From Granulicella sp. (lineage in GTDB: Bacteria > Acidobacteriota > Terriglobia > Terriglobales > Acidobacteriaceae): a DNA stretch of 46,579 nucleotides. A program made the position numbers and the translations under genes. The notes under the pieces were generated by a model. The model was not told the DNA's origin, made no database searches, and saw only the letters and a program-made list of their open reading frames with translations. The DNA is taken from positions 1 through 46,579 of the forward strand of contig JANXYX010000051.1 in the NCBI GenBank assembly GCA_025408425.1, read 5' to 3'. Positions 25,748-33,466 of the stretch are shown in pieces. The stretch's first letter is position 1. Every line of letters starts with the position of its first letter.

Positions 25748-26614
25748 TTGAATCAGGACTTAGGAAATACTCTAGATCGGGCCACGGTGACCGAGGCTAT
25801 CGTCTCCGCCCGCAGTTGCCCGGTAAGCGCGCTGGTGTCGGCAGGCCTGGAACTACGGACATTTGTTTCGGAAGAATGCGGGGCCACGGGATTCAGCACC
25901 GGAACCGCGACCTTCGCCCCCGGCTCGGTTCTGCCCTGCCATTTTCACGAATTCAGCGAAGCAGTGACCGTGGTGGAAGGCCGTGCGCGCGTGTTTCTGG
26001 AAGGCAGAATGTATCGCCTGGGACCGCGGGATTGCGTGCATGTCCCGGCGGGTCTTGCGCATCGCGTAGAGAATGACGATGCGGAGAAGACGCTGGTGGC
26101 GCATTGGGCCATGGCCACCGCGAGCCCGACCCGCACACTGGTCGCTCGTACTTTCCCGGTCGAAGATCGAGATTTCGGATTCCCCTCCGCGATGGATCCC
26201 GAGACCATTGTCCGGCATGACGGCGGGACGATCTATGAACTCGCGGATAATGCTTTTTTTTGCGATCTGTTTGCGCGCCGCTTGGGCGCCGAGGGCATAT
26301 GCGGGGGCTATGGCCGCTTTCTTCCCGGCGCATCCCTCCCCTGTCACATCCACGATTTCGATGAGTCCATCACCATTGTGAAGGGTGCGGCCGTCTGCCT
26401 GGTGCAAGGCAGGCAGTATGAGTTGAGCGATTGCGACACTGCGTTTATTCCGCGCGGGCTGCCGCATCGCTTCTTGAATCGCTCCGGCGGCGAGATGGCT
26501 ATGATTTGGGTCTATGCGGGGAGCGAACCGGACCGCCGCATCGTGCATGCCGAGTATTGCACCGGAGAGCTTCCCTGGCCAGGAGCGAAGCTGGCGCAGG
26601 AGCAGCAGAGCTGA
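25748..26614 (+). CDS. Bicupin protein with two complete metal-binding cupin domains
   Basis: 288 residues made of two tandem cupin halves. The first has PCHFHEFSEAVTVVEG and the histidine in PAGLAHRVEN. The second has PCHIHDFDESITIVKG and PRGLPHRFLN. Each half therefore retains the HxH...E...H metal set, so two metal sites are likely. The start is TTG 25748 with AGGA 7 bp upstream; no in-frame ATG competes. An eight-T run near 26254 lies inside the second half. It is 33 bp before aldA and divergent from the hydrolase/aldolase operon. Bicupins include sugar isomerases, dioxygenases and ureidoglycine aminohydrolase. I cannot assign which; a mutarotase, isomerase or lactone-handling role would fill a gap in the inferred pathway. 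Confidence 0.85.
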   Translation: MNQDLGNTLDRATVTEAIVSARSCPVSALVSAGLELRTFVSEECGATGFSTGTATFAPGSVLPCHFHEFSEAVTVVEGRARVFLEGRMYRLGPRDCVHVPAGLAHRVENDDAEKTLVAHWAMATASPTRTLVARTFPVEDRDFGFPSAMDPETIVRHDGGTIYELADNAFFCDLFARRLGAEGICGGYGRFLPGASLPCHIHDFDESITIVKGAAVCLVQGRQYELSDCDTAFIPRGLPHRFLNRSGGEMAMIWVYAGSEPDRRIVHAEYCTGELPWPGAKLAQEQQS

Positions 26615-26647
26615 AGTTAAAGTAAAGAGGTTAAGCGGAAAGAACCT

Positions 26648-28084
26648 ATGAAAAACTATGAGAACTTCATCAACGGAAGATTTGTTGGCTCTGAGAGCGG
26701 TGAGCGCATCGAGGTCAGGAATCCTGCGACTGGCAATGTGATATGCACGGTTCCGGAGAGCAGCCAGCAGGATGTGGACGCGGCGATTGCATCTGCACAG
26801 GCGGCGCAGCGCTCGTGGGAGAAGGAACCAGCCGCAAACCGGGCCCGGCTGCTGAAGAGTCTGGCCGAGAAGATTCGCCAGCATGTGGAGCCCATCGCGC
26901 GCGTGATCACCGAGGAGCAAGGCAAAACGCTGGGCCTGGCGCGCGTGGAGGTGGAGTTCACCGCGGACTACCTGGAATACATGGCGGAGTGGGGCCGCCG
27001 CATCGAGGGCGAGATCATTGAAAGCGATCGTCCTGGAGAGACGATTCTGCTTTTTCGCCGGCCCATTGGCGTAATTGGCGGCATTCTGCCCTGGAATTTT
27101 CCCTTCTTTCTCATTGCAAGGAAAGCGGGCCCCGCGCTGATCACTGGCAACACCATCGTGATCAAACCCAGCGAAGAAACCCCGCACAACGCGGTGAAGT
27201 TCTGCGAGCTTCTTGCGGAATTGGATTTTCCTCCCGGACTGATCAACGTGGTGCATGGCCGTGGTCCGGGCGCGGGCCGGGCGCTGGCCTCGTCCGCGCA
27301 GATCGGCATGATCAGTTTCACGGGCAGCGTGGACACCGGCTCAGCGGTCATGGCGGCGGGGGCTAAAAACATCACCAAGATGAATCTGGAATTGGGCGGC
27401 AAGGCTCCGGCGATTGTGATGGCGGATGCGGACATCGATCTGTCGGTGAGAGCCATCAAAGCCTCCCGCGTCATCAATAGCGGCCAGGTGTGCAACTGTG
27501 CAGAGCGCGTGTATGTGCAGCGTTCGGTGGCCGAGGAGTTCATCGATAAGCTGAGCCGCGCGATGCGGGCAACGCACTATGGAGATCCATTGCAGGACGA
27601 AACGGTCGAGTACGGTCCACTGATCAATGAAGCGGGCTATCGAAAAGTGGAACGGCTGGTCGGCAGCGCGTTGCAGGCCGGAGCTACGCTGCGCACTGGC
27701 GGCAAGCGGGGCGAAGGAACGGGAGGCTTCTACTACGAGCCAACCGTGCTCGCGGGATGCACGCAGGCCATGGATGTGGTGCGTCAGGAGATCTTCGGCC
27801 CGGTGATTCCGGTGGTGGAATTCGATGAATTGGATGAAGCGATTGCCTGTGCCAACGACAGCGAATATGGGCTGACCTCTTCGATCTACACGCGCGACCT
27901 TAACGTGGCGCTACGCGCCTGCCAGGAGATCCGATTTGGCGAGACCTATATCAATCGCGAGAACTTTGAAGCCATGCAGGGGTTCCATGCGGGCTGGCGC
28001 AAGAGCGGCATTGGCGGTGCCGACGGAAGACACGGATTGTACGAATTCCTGCAGACGCATATTGTTTACATGCAGCGGTACTGA
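26648..28084 (+). CDS. aldA: Lactaldehyde/glycolaldehyde dehydrogenase (AldA-type)
   Basis: 478 residues, the same length as E. coli AldA and, as I recall that sequence, nearly identical in long stretches: ILPWNFPFFLIARK, VIKPSEETPHNA, LELGGKAPAIVM, SRVINSGQVCNCAERVYVQ and ETYINRENFEAMQGFHAGWR. Cys282 (first Cys of VCNC) is the expected nucleophile and Glu248 the general base. It oxidises L-lactaldehyde or glycolaldehyde with NAD+ in the cytoplasm. ATG 26648 follows GGAAAGAACCT. Flanked by a bicupin (33 bp) and an SDR (24 bp) on the same strand. Placed opposite an HpaI aldolase operon, it implies a pathway in which aldol cleavage yields lactaldehyde, as for L-rhamnose or L-fucose acids. Confidence 0.95.
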   Translation: MKNYENFINGRFVGSESGERIEVRNPATGNVICTVPESSQQDVDAAIASAQAAQRSWEKEPAANRARLLKSLAEKIRQHVEPIARVITEEQGKTLGLARVEVEFTADYLEYMAEWGRRIEGEIIESDRPGETILLFRRPIGVIGGILPWNFPFFLIARKAGPALITGNTIVIKPSEETPHNAVKFCELLAELDFPPGLINVVHGRGPGAGRALASSAQIGMISFTGSVDTGSAVMAAGAKNITKMNLELGGKAPAIVMADADIDLSVRAIKASRVINSGQVCNCAERVYVQRSVAEEFIDKLSRAMRATHYGDPLQDETVEYGPLINEAGYRKVERLVGSALQAGATLRTGGKRGEGTGGFYYEPTVLAGCTQAMDVVRQEIFGPVIPVVEFDELDEAIACANDSEYGLTSSIYTRDLNVALRACQEIRFGETYINRENFEAMQGFHAGWRKSGIGGADGRHGLYEFLQTHIVYMQRY

Positions 28085-28108
28085 CCTGGATAGGGTGCGA
28101 GTTGCCTC

Positions 28109-28891
28109 ATGAAGCTGAGCGGAAAGGTTGCGATTGTGACCGGTGCGGCCAGCGGCATTGGCCGCGCCAGCGCTATTGCTTTTGCCCGCGCAGGCGCCAG
28201 AGTGGTGGTAGCCGATTGGAACGACCACAGCGGCGAAGATACCGTAGCTGCGATTGCCGCCGAGGGGAACGAGGCGTTCTTCGTGCGGTTGGATGTGTCC
28301 AAAGAAGCGGACATCCAGCGCATGGTCGAGGCGACGGTTGCGCTCTGGGGCGGGATTGACGTTCTCTTCAATAACGCCGGTGTCCTGCTGGTCAAGCCGC
28401 TGGAGGAGATGACGGAGGAGGAGTGGGACCGGGTGATGTCGATCAACGTCAAGGCGGCGTTTTTTGCCATCAAGCATGTGTTGTCGCATATGCGCCGTAG
28501 GGGCGGCGGCGCCATTCTCAATACCGGCTCTGTCGGCAGCTTTGTGGGCCAGGTGGGCACGCCGGTGTACTCCGCTTCAAAGGGTGCGATTGCGCTGCTC
28601 ACCAAGTCTCTGGCGCTGGATTATGGCAGGGACGGGATCCGTGTTAATTGCCTCTGCCCCGGCATTACAGATACTCCGATGCTGCGCGAACACCTAGGTC
28701 ACGGCGACGAGGGAGAAACGCGCATCCGGTCGCGCCTGTCGCGCGTGCCGCTGGGCCGGATTCTCAGCCCCGAAGATGTGGCGCGGGCCGCGCTCTATCT
28801 GGTGTCGGAGGATTCGGCGGGCATCACCGGCATCCTGCACGTGGTCGATGGCGGCTATCTGGCGGCTGCTGAATATGACGTGCGTGTTTGA
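28109..28891 (+). CDS. Short-chain dehydrogenase/reductase (SDR), sugar dehydrogenase-like
   Basis: 260 residues of classical SDR type: the nucleotide-binding motif TGAASGIG at the N terminus, NNAG, catalytic YSASKGA, PGITDTPM after the active site and VDGGYL near the end. VVADW after the second strand has an Asp, which usually favours NAD+ over NADP+. It lies 24 bp after aldA. In the inferred sugar-acid pathway it could be the sugar 1-dehydrogenase or a 2-keto-3-deoxy-acid 4-dehydrogenase. SDR substrate cannot be read from sequence alone. Confidence 0.92.
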   Translation: MKLSGKVAIVTGAASGIGRASAIAFARAGARVVVADWNDHSGEDTVAAIAAEGNEAFFVRLDVSKEADIQRMVEATVALWGGIDVLFNNAGVLLVKPLEEMTEEEWDRVMSINVKAAFFAIKHVLSHMRRRGGGAILNTGSVGSFVGQVGTPVYSASKGAIALLTKSLALDYGRDGIRVNCLCPGITDTPMLREHLGHGDEGETRIRSRLSRVPLGRILSPEDVARAALYLVSEDSAGITGILHVVDGGYLAAAEYDVRV

Positions 28892-28955
28892 AAACGTCTT
28901 ATTGATCCGGCTCCCAGCTAGCCATCACTTCCTCCCCTTCTGTATCCTCCTTCCT

Positions 28956-30251
28956 ATGAAATTTTCCCCTGGCCGGCTGCTCTTCTGCGTTCTTCCCGGA
29001 GTCCTCGTCATCCTTGCAGCCACTCGGCTTACCCGCCCCACCCAAGCCGCTCCCCGCCCCGCCGACATCGCCTTCCGCACCCAGATGATCGACCCCGGCT
29101 ACAGCGAAACCGCGGCCGTCGCCGACCTCAACCACGACGGCCGCCCCGACATCATCTCCGCCGATAGTTGGTACGAAGCTCCCCTCTGGACCAAGCATCC
29201 TCTCCGCACCATCAACTACGCCTCCGGATACGTGGACGACTTCACCGACATTCCCTTCGACGTTGACGGCGACGGCTGGACCGACATCATCCAGTTCAGC
29301 TACTTCGCCCACAACATCGTCTGGCTCAAGAACCCCGGCCCGCACAAAACCGGCCAGCCCTACCTCCCTTGGATCGTCACCGAGATCGACAACTCCGGCC
29401 CCTCCGAGTTCGGTTTCCTCGTTGACCTCAACAACGACGGCAAAGCCCAGGAACTCCTCCCCGAGATCGATCGCCCGAACGTCCCCCTCGCGTGGTACGA
29501 ACTCCAGAACGGCCACTACATCAGGCACACCGTAGCCCCGCACGGCTACGGACACGGCATTGGAGTCGGCGACGTCAACGGCGACGGCCGCAACGACATT
29601 CTTACCCCCAAAGGCTGGCTCGAAGCTCCGCCCGACATCCACGCACCCGGCGACTGGACCTTTCACCCCACCGACTGGGATGAGCACCCCATCCCGCCCG
29701 CCGGCCACAACATCTCCACTCCCGCTTCGCGCGGCACCCAGTTCGGCTACATGCACCTCATCGACATCAACGGCGACGGCCGCCCTGACCTCCTCACCAC
29801 CTTCGCCCATGACTACGGCCTCGTCTGGTTCGAAAACGCCGGCGACAACAAGTGGATCGAGCACATCATCGACAACACCTGGTCCCAGGCCCACGCCTCC
29901 ACCCTCGTCGACCTCAACGGCGATGGCCAGCTCGACGTCGTCACCGGCAAACGCTACTTCGCCCACAACGGAGCCGACCCCGGAGAGCGCGAACCCATCG
30001 GCCTCTACTGGTACGAGTACCGCAAAGTCCCCGTCACCCAGCCCACCGAAACAGCCTCCGGCAACGGTGGAGTCGAGTGGATCCGCCACATCGTCGAATA
30101 CGGCGGCCGCATGGGAGGCGGAATGCAGATTGTCGTAGCCGACATGGACGGCGACGGCGACCTCGACATCGTCAGCGGTGGCAAGGCCGGCCTCTTCCTC
30201 GCCGAAAACCTCACCAGATCCCCGAACTCACACTCCAACACCGCGCATTAG
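28956..30251 (+). CDS. Exported VCBS/FG-GAP repeat (beta-propeller) protein
   Basis: 431 residues. The signal peptide is MKFSPGRLLFCVLPGVLVIL. It is followed by seven calcium-loop repeats of the FG-GAP/VCBS type: DLNHDGRPD, DVDGDGWTD, DLNNDGKAQ, DVNGDGRND, DINGDGRPD, DLNGDGQLD and DMDGDGDLD, spaced as in a seven-bladed propeller. No catalytic domain is visible, so a carbohydrate- or surface-binding role is likely. ATG 28956 has no ribosome site (the leader is C/T rich). Upstream frame extension runs into the SDR and lacks the signal peptide. Wobble positions are overwhelmingly C, unlike the adjoining SDR and AldA genes. That creates long spurious frames on other strands and may mark a separate origin. 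Confidence 0.9.
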   Translation: MKFSPGRLLFCVLPGVLVILAATRLTRPTQAAPRPADIAFRTQMIDPGYSETAAVADLNHDGRPDIISADSWYEAPLWTKHPLRTINYASGYVDDFTDIPFDVDGDGWTDIIQFSYFAHNIVWLKNPGPHKTGQPYLPWIVTEIDNSGPSEFGFLVDLNNDGKAQELLPEIDRPNVPLAWYELQNGHYIRHTVAPHGYGHGIGVGDVNGDGRNDILTPKGWLEAPPDIHAPGDWTFHPTDWDEHPIPPAGHNISTPASRGTQFGYMHLIDINGDGRPDLLTTFAHDYGLVWFENAGDNKWIEHIIDNTWSQAHASTLVDLNGDGQLDVVTGKRYFAHNGADPGEREPIGLYWYEYRKVPVTQPTETASGNGGVEWIRHIVEYGGRMGGGMQIVVADMDGDGDLDIVSGGKAGLFLAENLTRSPNSHSNTAH

Positions 30252-30416
30252 CAAGCCGCCCGTCGAACTACATCTATCTCGATCCAGAAATGAACTTAGG
30301 CATCCCACCGAAGGCACAGAAGACCATATACAGATGTTCGCGAGACGTACACAGGATCCGTGTTAGAGAATGACCTACACTTAGCTCCGTTGATTTGACG
30401 GAGAGACGGGGAGCAG

Positions 30417-31652
30417 ATGGATCGACGAGAGTTTGTCAAGAATGCCGGTGTGGCGGTGATAACGGAACCCTTTCTTCGGCAGCGGGGCCAAGCGGAGCAA
30501 GGGGCGCCTAAGCCTGAGAGAGAGTGCCAGGTCGCGGCATATTACTTCGGCAACTACCACGTGGATCCTCGAAACGAACAGGCTCACGGGAAAGGGTGGA
30601 CCGAGTGGAACATCGTCAAGGGAGCCACGCCGCGCTTTCCGGGCCATCGGCAGCCAAGGATTCCTCTGTGGGGATACCAAGATGAAAGCGATCCCGCGGT
30701 ATTCGCAAAGAAAGTAGAGGCCGCGGCTGATCACGGGCTGACTGCATTCATCTTCGACTGGTATTGGTATAACGACGGCCCCTTCCTTGAACGGGCGCTG
30801 GAGAACGGATTTCTACAGGCTGACAACCGCAACCGAATGAAGTTCGCAGTGATGTGGGCGAATCACAATTGGACAGATATTCATCCAGCAAAACTAACAG
30901 CCCCGCCCCGCCTGCAGTTTCCGGGGTCCGTGACGACTGATACCTTCAGGCGTATTACCGACCATCTGATTGAGCGATACTTCACGCAGCCGAATTACTG
31001 GCTTCTGGATGGTTGTCCCTACTTCTCGCTTTACGAACTGGGCCGGTTCGTGGAAGGATTTGGAAGTGTAGGGACCGCAGCGGAACAGATCGCCGGATTC
31101 CGGGAGCGCGTGAAGAGTGCGGGTTTCCCGGACTTACACTTCAACGCGGTTGTCTGGGGCGAGCAAATCCTGCCGGGTCAGACGAAAGTGGCGGATCTCA
31201 AAGTCTTGCTGCAGAAACTTCAAGTGGACAGCGTCGGGTCGTATGTATGGATACACCACACTCGATTCCGCGATTTTCCGGTCGTCGCTTATGACGATAT
31301 TGCGGCACAGTATGCCGAGTATCGCACCGGTGCAGCCGAAAGGTACGGCAAACCTTACTTCCCTAACGTGACTGTAGGTTGGGATGCCTCCCCACGGACC
31401 TGCCAGACGGATGTGTTTACTTCTTCAGACTATCCGTTTACTCCCGTGATCCAGGGGAACTCCCCGGAACGATTCGGGAACTACCTGCGAGAAGCGAAGG
31501 CATCCCTGGACAGTTCCGGTTTGCATACGAAAGTAATAACGGTCAACTCGTGGAATGAATGGACCGAGGGAAGCTATTTGGAACCCGATACCGAACACCG
31601 ATTCGGATATCTCGAGCAGATAGCGAAGGTATTCGGAGGCGTGCGCCGCTGA
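30417..31652 (+). CDS. Exported GH99-like/WbsX-type glycoside hydrolase
   Basis: 411 residues with an N-terminal RREFVKNAG leader and a TIM-barrel of the WbsX/GH99-like family: AAYYFGNYHVDPRNEQ, WTEWNIVKGATPRFPGHRQP, FIFDWYWYNDGPFLERALEN, FAVMWANHNWTD and the conserved C-terminal NSWNEWTEGSYLEPD. The length fits free-standing exported members. GH99 enzymes are endo-alpha-mannosidases, but the WbsX-like branch is poorly characterised and often found in polysaccharide gene clusters. ATG 30417 has GGGGAG only 3 bp upstream, an unusually short spacing. It stands alone on the plus strand between the VCBS and histidine-kinase genes. Confidence 0.88.
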   Translation: MDRREFVKNAGVAVITEPFLRQRGQAEQGAPKPERECQVAAYYFGNYHVDPRNEQAHGKGWTEWNIVKGATPRFPGHRQPRIPLWGYQDESDPAVFAKKVEAAADHGLTAFIFDWYWYNDGPFLERALENGFLQADNRNRMKFAVMWANHNWTDIHPAKLTAPPRLQFPGSVTTDTFRRITDHLIERYFTQPNYWLLDGCPYFSLYELGRFVEGFGSVGTAAEQIAGFRERVKSAGFPDLHFNAVVWGEQILPGQTKVADLKVLLQKLQVDSVGSYVWIHHTRFRDFPVVAYDDIAAQYAEYRTGAAERYGKPYFPNVTVGWDASPRTCQTDVFTSSDYPFTPVIQGNSPERFGNYLREAKASLDSSGLHTKVITVNSWNEWTEGSYLEPDTEHRFGYLEQIAKVFGGVRR

Positions 31653-31680
31653 GCGACCGGCTATACAGCGCCTGTACGGT

Positions 31681-31793
31681 ATCTCCCAATCCGATCGCAA
31701 TATCTCTTGAGACAGAACGAGTCGATCAAGAAATCAAAGGAGATTTCCGTCTGATATGTTGTTAGGGAATCATTCTGTCTCTGATTGGGAGAT
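31681..31793. repeat. 113-bp element bounded by nested inverted repeats, overlapping the kinase leader
   Basis: ATCTCCCAATC at 31681-31691 is exactly complementary to GATTGGGAGAT at 31783-31793. Inside it, GAGACAGAA at 31709-31717 is exactly complementary to TTCTGTCTC at 31773-31781. The right arm has both blocks one base apart, while the left arm has a 17-bp insertion between them. The pattern fits a small MITE-like element or a regulatory leader hairpin. The right arm contains the GGGAG that would serve as ribosome site for the kinase GTG start at 31803, so folding could hide it. Confidence 0.6.
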
Positions 31794-31802
31794 GTCCCGC
31801 CT

Positions 31803-33203
31803 GTGATAGCACGAGATCTCATCGATCGGCTGGCGCAACACAAAGCCCTGGGCGCAGCGCCCCGGACAGAGTTGGAGTGGTTGATAGAACACGGATCCAT
31901 TCGAACGCTGAATACTGGCGAAGTGTTGAGTATGAAGGGTCGCCAGGTGGAGGCGCTTTATATACTTCTTTCCGGGCGACTGGCTTTGTTCGTCGATCGT
32001 GGTGCCGGCCCGTGCAAGGTCGTTGAGTGGCGTGAAGGAGAGATTGGCGGCATGTTGCCCTATTCGCGGCTCGTGGCTCCGCCGGGAGATGTGAGTGCTC
32101 TGGAACCGGTGGAAATTCTTGCTATACCCCGTGACCATCTCAGGGCGCTGACGAGAGAGTGTTGCGAAGTCACTTCGATCTTGGTACATACCATGATTGA
32201 CCGCGCCCGGCTTTTTACCTCAAGTGACCTGCAAAACGAAAAGATGATCTCGCTAGGTAAACTCTCGGCAGGTTTGGCCCACGAACTAAATAATCCAGCC
32301 TCTGCGATTGAGCGTTGCGCGGCGATGCTCGAGGATCGTCTGGGAGACTCCGAAAAGGCTACACGCGATCTGGCCGCGGCGACACTGAGCGATGCCCAAA
32401 TCGCCGCCGTGGATGCTGTTCGGGCGTCTTGTATGGCGAAGCAGAAACATGGAGTGCTGTCCCCTCTGGAACAGTTGGATCGCGAAGAGGCTATTGCGGA
32501 GTGGCTTGCCAGCCATGGATTGGATACGGTGAACGCAGAAATGCTCGCCGACACCGAAGTGACGTTCGAGTCGCTGGAACTGCTTGTTGCTGCAGTGGAT
32601 CGACCGGCATTGAGCGCGGTGGTGCAGTGGGCAGCCGCCGGTTGTGCTGTGAGGAGCTTGACTTCGAAGATTCAGGATTCGGCGATGCGCATCTCGAGTT
32701 TGTTGGCCGCGGTTAAGGGATTTACGCATATGGACCAGGCGAACGTGGCCGAGTCGGTGGATCTGGGCCCAAGCCTGGGCAACACTGTGTCGGTGCTTAA
32801 GTCGAAGGCGCGTGAGAAGTCGGTGGCCGTGACATTGGACCTCGAGGCTGAACTGCCAAAGGTGCGCGGCTTTGCCGGCGAATTGAGCCAGGTATGGGGG
32901 AACCTGATCGACAATGCCTTAGACGCAGTGGAGAATGGAGGCCGGGTGGAGGTCCTTGCGATTCGCGAGAGCCAAAGCGTCGTGGTGCGAATCCGCGATG
33001 ACGGTCCCGGGATTCCGTCGGAGGTTCGTGACCGCATCTTCGATCCGTTCTTTACTACCAAGCCAATGGGACAAGGAACTGGCCTCGGGCTTGATATCGT
33101 CCGGCGCCTGGTGCGCCATAACGACGGCGCTATCGACTTCGAATCGCGGCCCGGACGGACCGAGTTTCGAGTCAGGCTGCCAATCGAGGAGGGAATATCA
33201 TGA
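31803..33203 (+). CDS. Cyclic-nucleotide-binding-domain histidine kinase
   Basis: About 466 residues without membrane segments. An N-terminal cNMP-binding-like domain (about 25-125: LNTGEVLSMKGRQVEALYIL, REGEIGGMLPYSRLVAPPGD) is followed by a HisKA dimerisation domain with the phospho-acceptor in SLGKLSAGLAHELNNPASAI (His about 160). A roughly 150-residue helical linker comes next, then an HATPase domain with N-box NLIDNALDAV, G1 DDGPGIP, F-box FDPFFTTKPMGQGTGLGL. It would sense a small ligand in the cytoplasm and phosphorylate a response regulator. No such regulator gene is present nearby. GTG 31803 uses GGGAG in the inverted-repeat arm; TTG 31785 is an alternative without a ribosome site. 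Its stop overlaps a methyltransferase relic as ATGA. Confidence 0.9.
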   Translation: MIARDLIDRLAQHKALGAAPRTELEWLIEHGSIRTLNTGEVLSMKGRQVEALYILLSGRLALFVDRGAGPCKVVEWREGEIGGMLPYSRLVAPPGDVSALEPVEILAIPRDHLRALTRECCEVTSILVHTMIDRARLFTSSDLQNEKMISLGKLSAGLAHELNNPASAIERCAAMLEDRLGDSEKATRDLAAATLSDAQIAAVDAVRASCMAKQKHGVLSPLEQLDREEAIAEWLASHGLDTVNAEMLADTEVTFESLELLVAAVDRPALSAVVQWAAAGCAVRSLTSKIQDSAMRISSLLAAVKGFTHMDQANVAESVDLGPSLGNTVSVLKSKAREKSVAVTLDLEAELPKVRGFAGELSQVWGNLIDNALDAVENGGRVEVLAIRESQSVVVRIRDDGPGIPSEVRDRIFDPFFTTKPMGQGTGLGLDIVRRLVRHNDGAIDFESRPGRTEFRVRLPIEEGIS

Positions 33204-33396
33204 AGCCGGGCGGGCGCATTGTGATGGGCAACTGGATTCCGGGCGATCCGACGTTTGTGGCGCAGGTGCTGAAGATTAGCTCGGCGTTTACGCTTCCGCC
33301 GCCGGAAGGTTTCTGAGTCCGATGACCCTGGGTATGGAGGATCACATCGTCGAGCGTTTTGGTCAGGCGGGAGTTCCGAAGGAGACGATTTCCATG
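33200..33396 (+). pseudogene. SAM-dependent methyltransferase C-terminal relic with frameshift
   Basis: Beginning at the ATG that overlaps the kinase stop, the frame reads KPGGRIVMGNWIPGDPTFVA, then QVLKISSAFTLPPPEGF and a TGA at 33314-33316. Similarity resumes in another frame as SPMTLGMEDHIVERFGQAGV, then PKETISM. Together this is the second half of a UbiE-like class I methyltransferase, from the post-motif-III LKPGGRI strand onward. One missing base at the TTC/TGA junction would reconnect the frames. The SAM-binding half is absent, so the protein is not functional. Similarity ends near 33396 and unrelated sequence follows. Confidence 0.75.
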
Positions 33397-33466
33397 ACCC
33401 TGAAACCGCTGCTCGGTCTGCTTCACAAATTAGTACCGACAAACGCGCTTGTGTTAACTAGATGGG

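Noticed and set aside
26250..26265. Eight-T run inside the bicupin as a programmed frameshift site
   Set aside because: The zero frame continues through an intact second cupin half, so no shift is needed.
25853..27256. Minus-strand open frame (467 codons) across the bicupin and aldA genes
   Set aside because: It spans two real genes in antisense and shows no protein-family motif.
28899..30089. Minus-strand open frame (396 codons) opposite the VCBS gene
   Set aside because: It is a G/V/D-rich shadow produced by the extreme C bias of the plus-strand VCBS gene.
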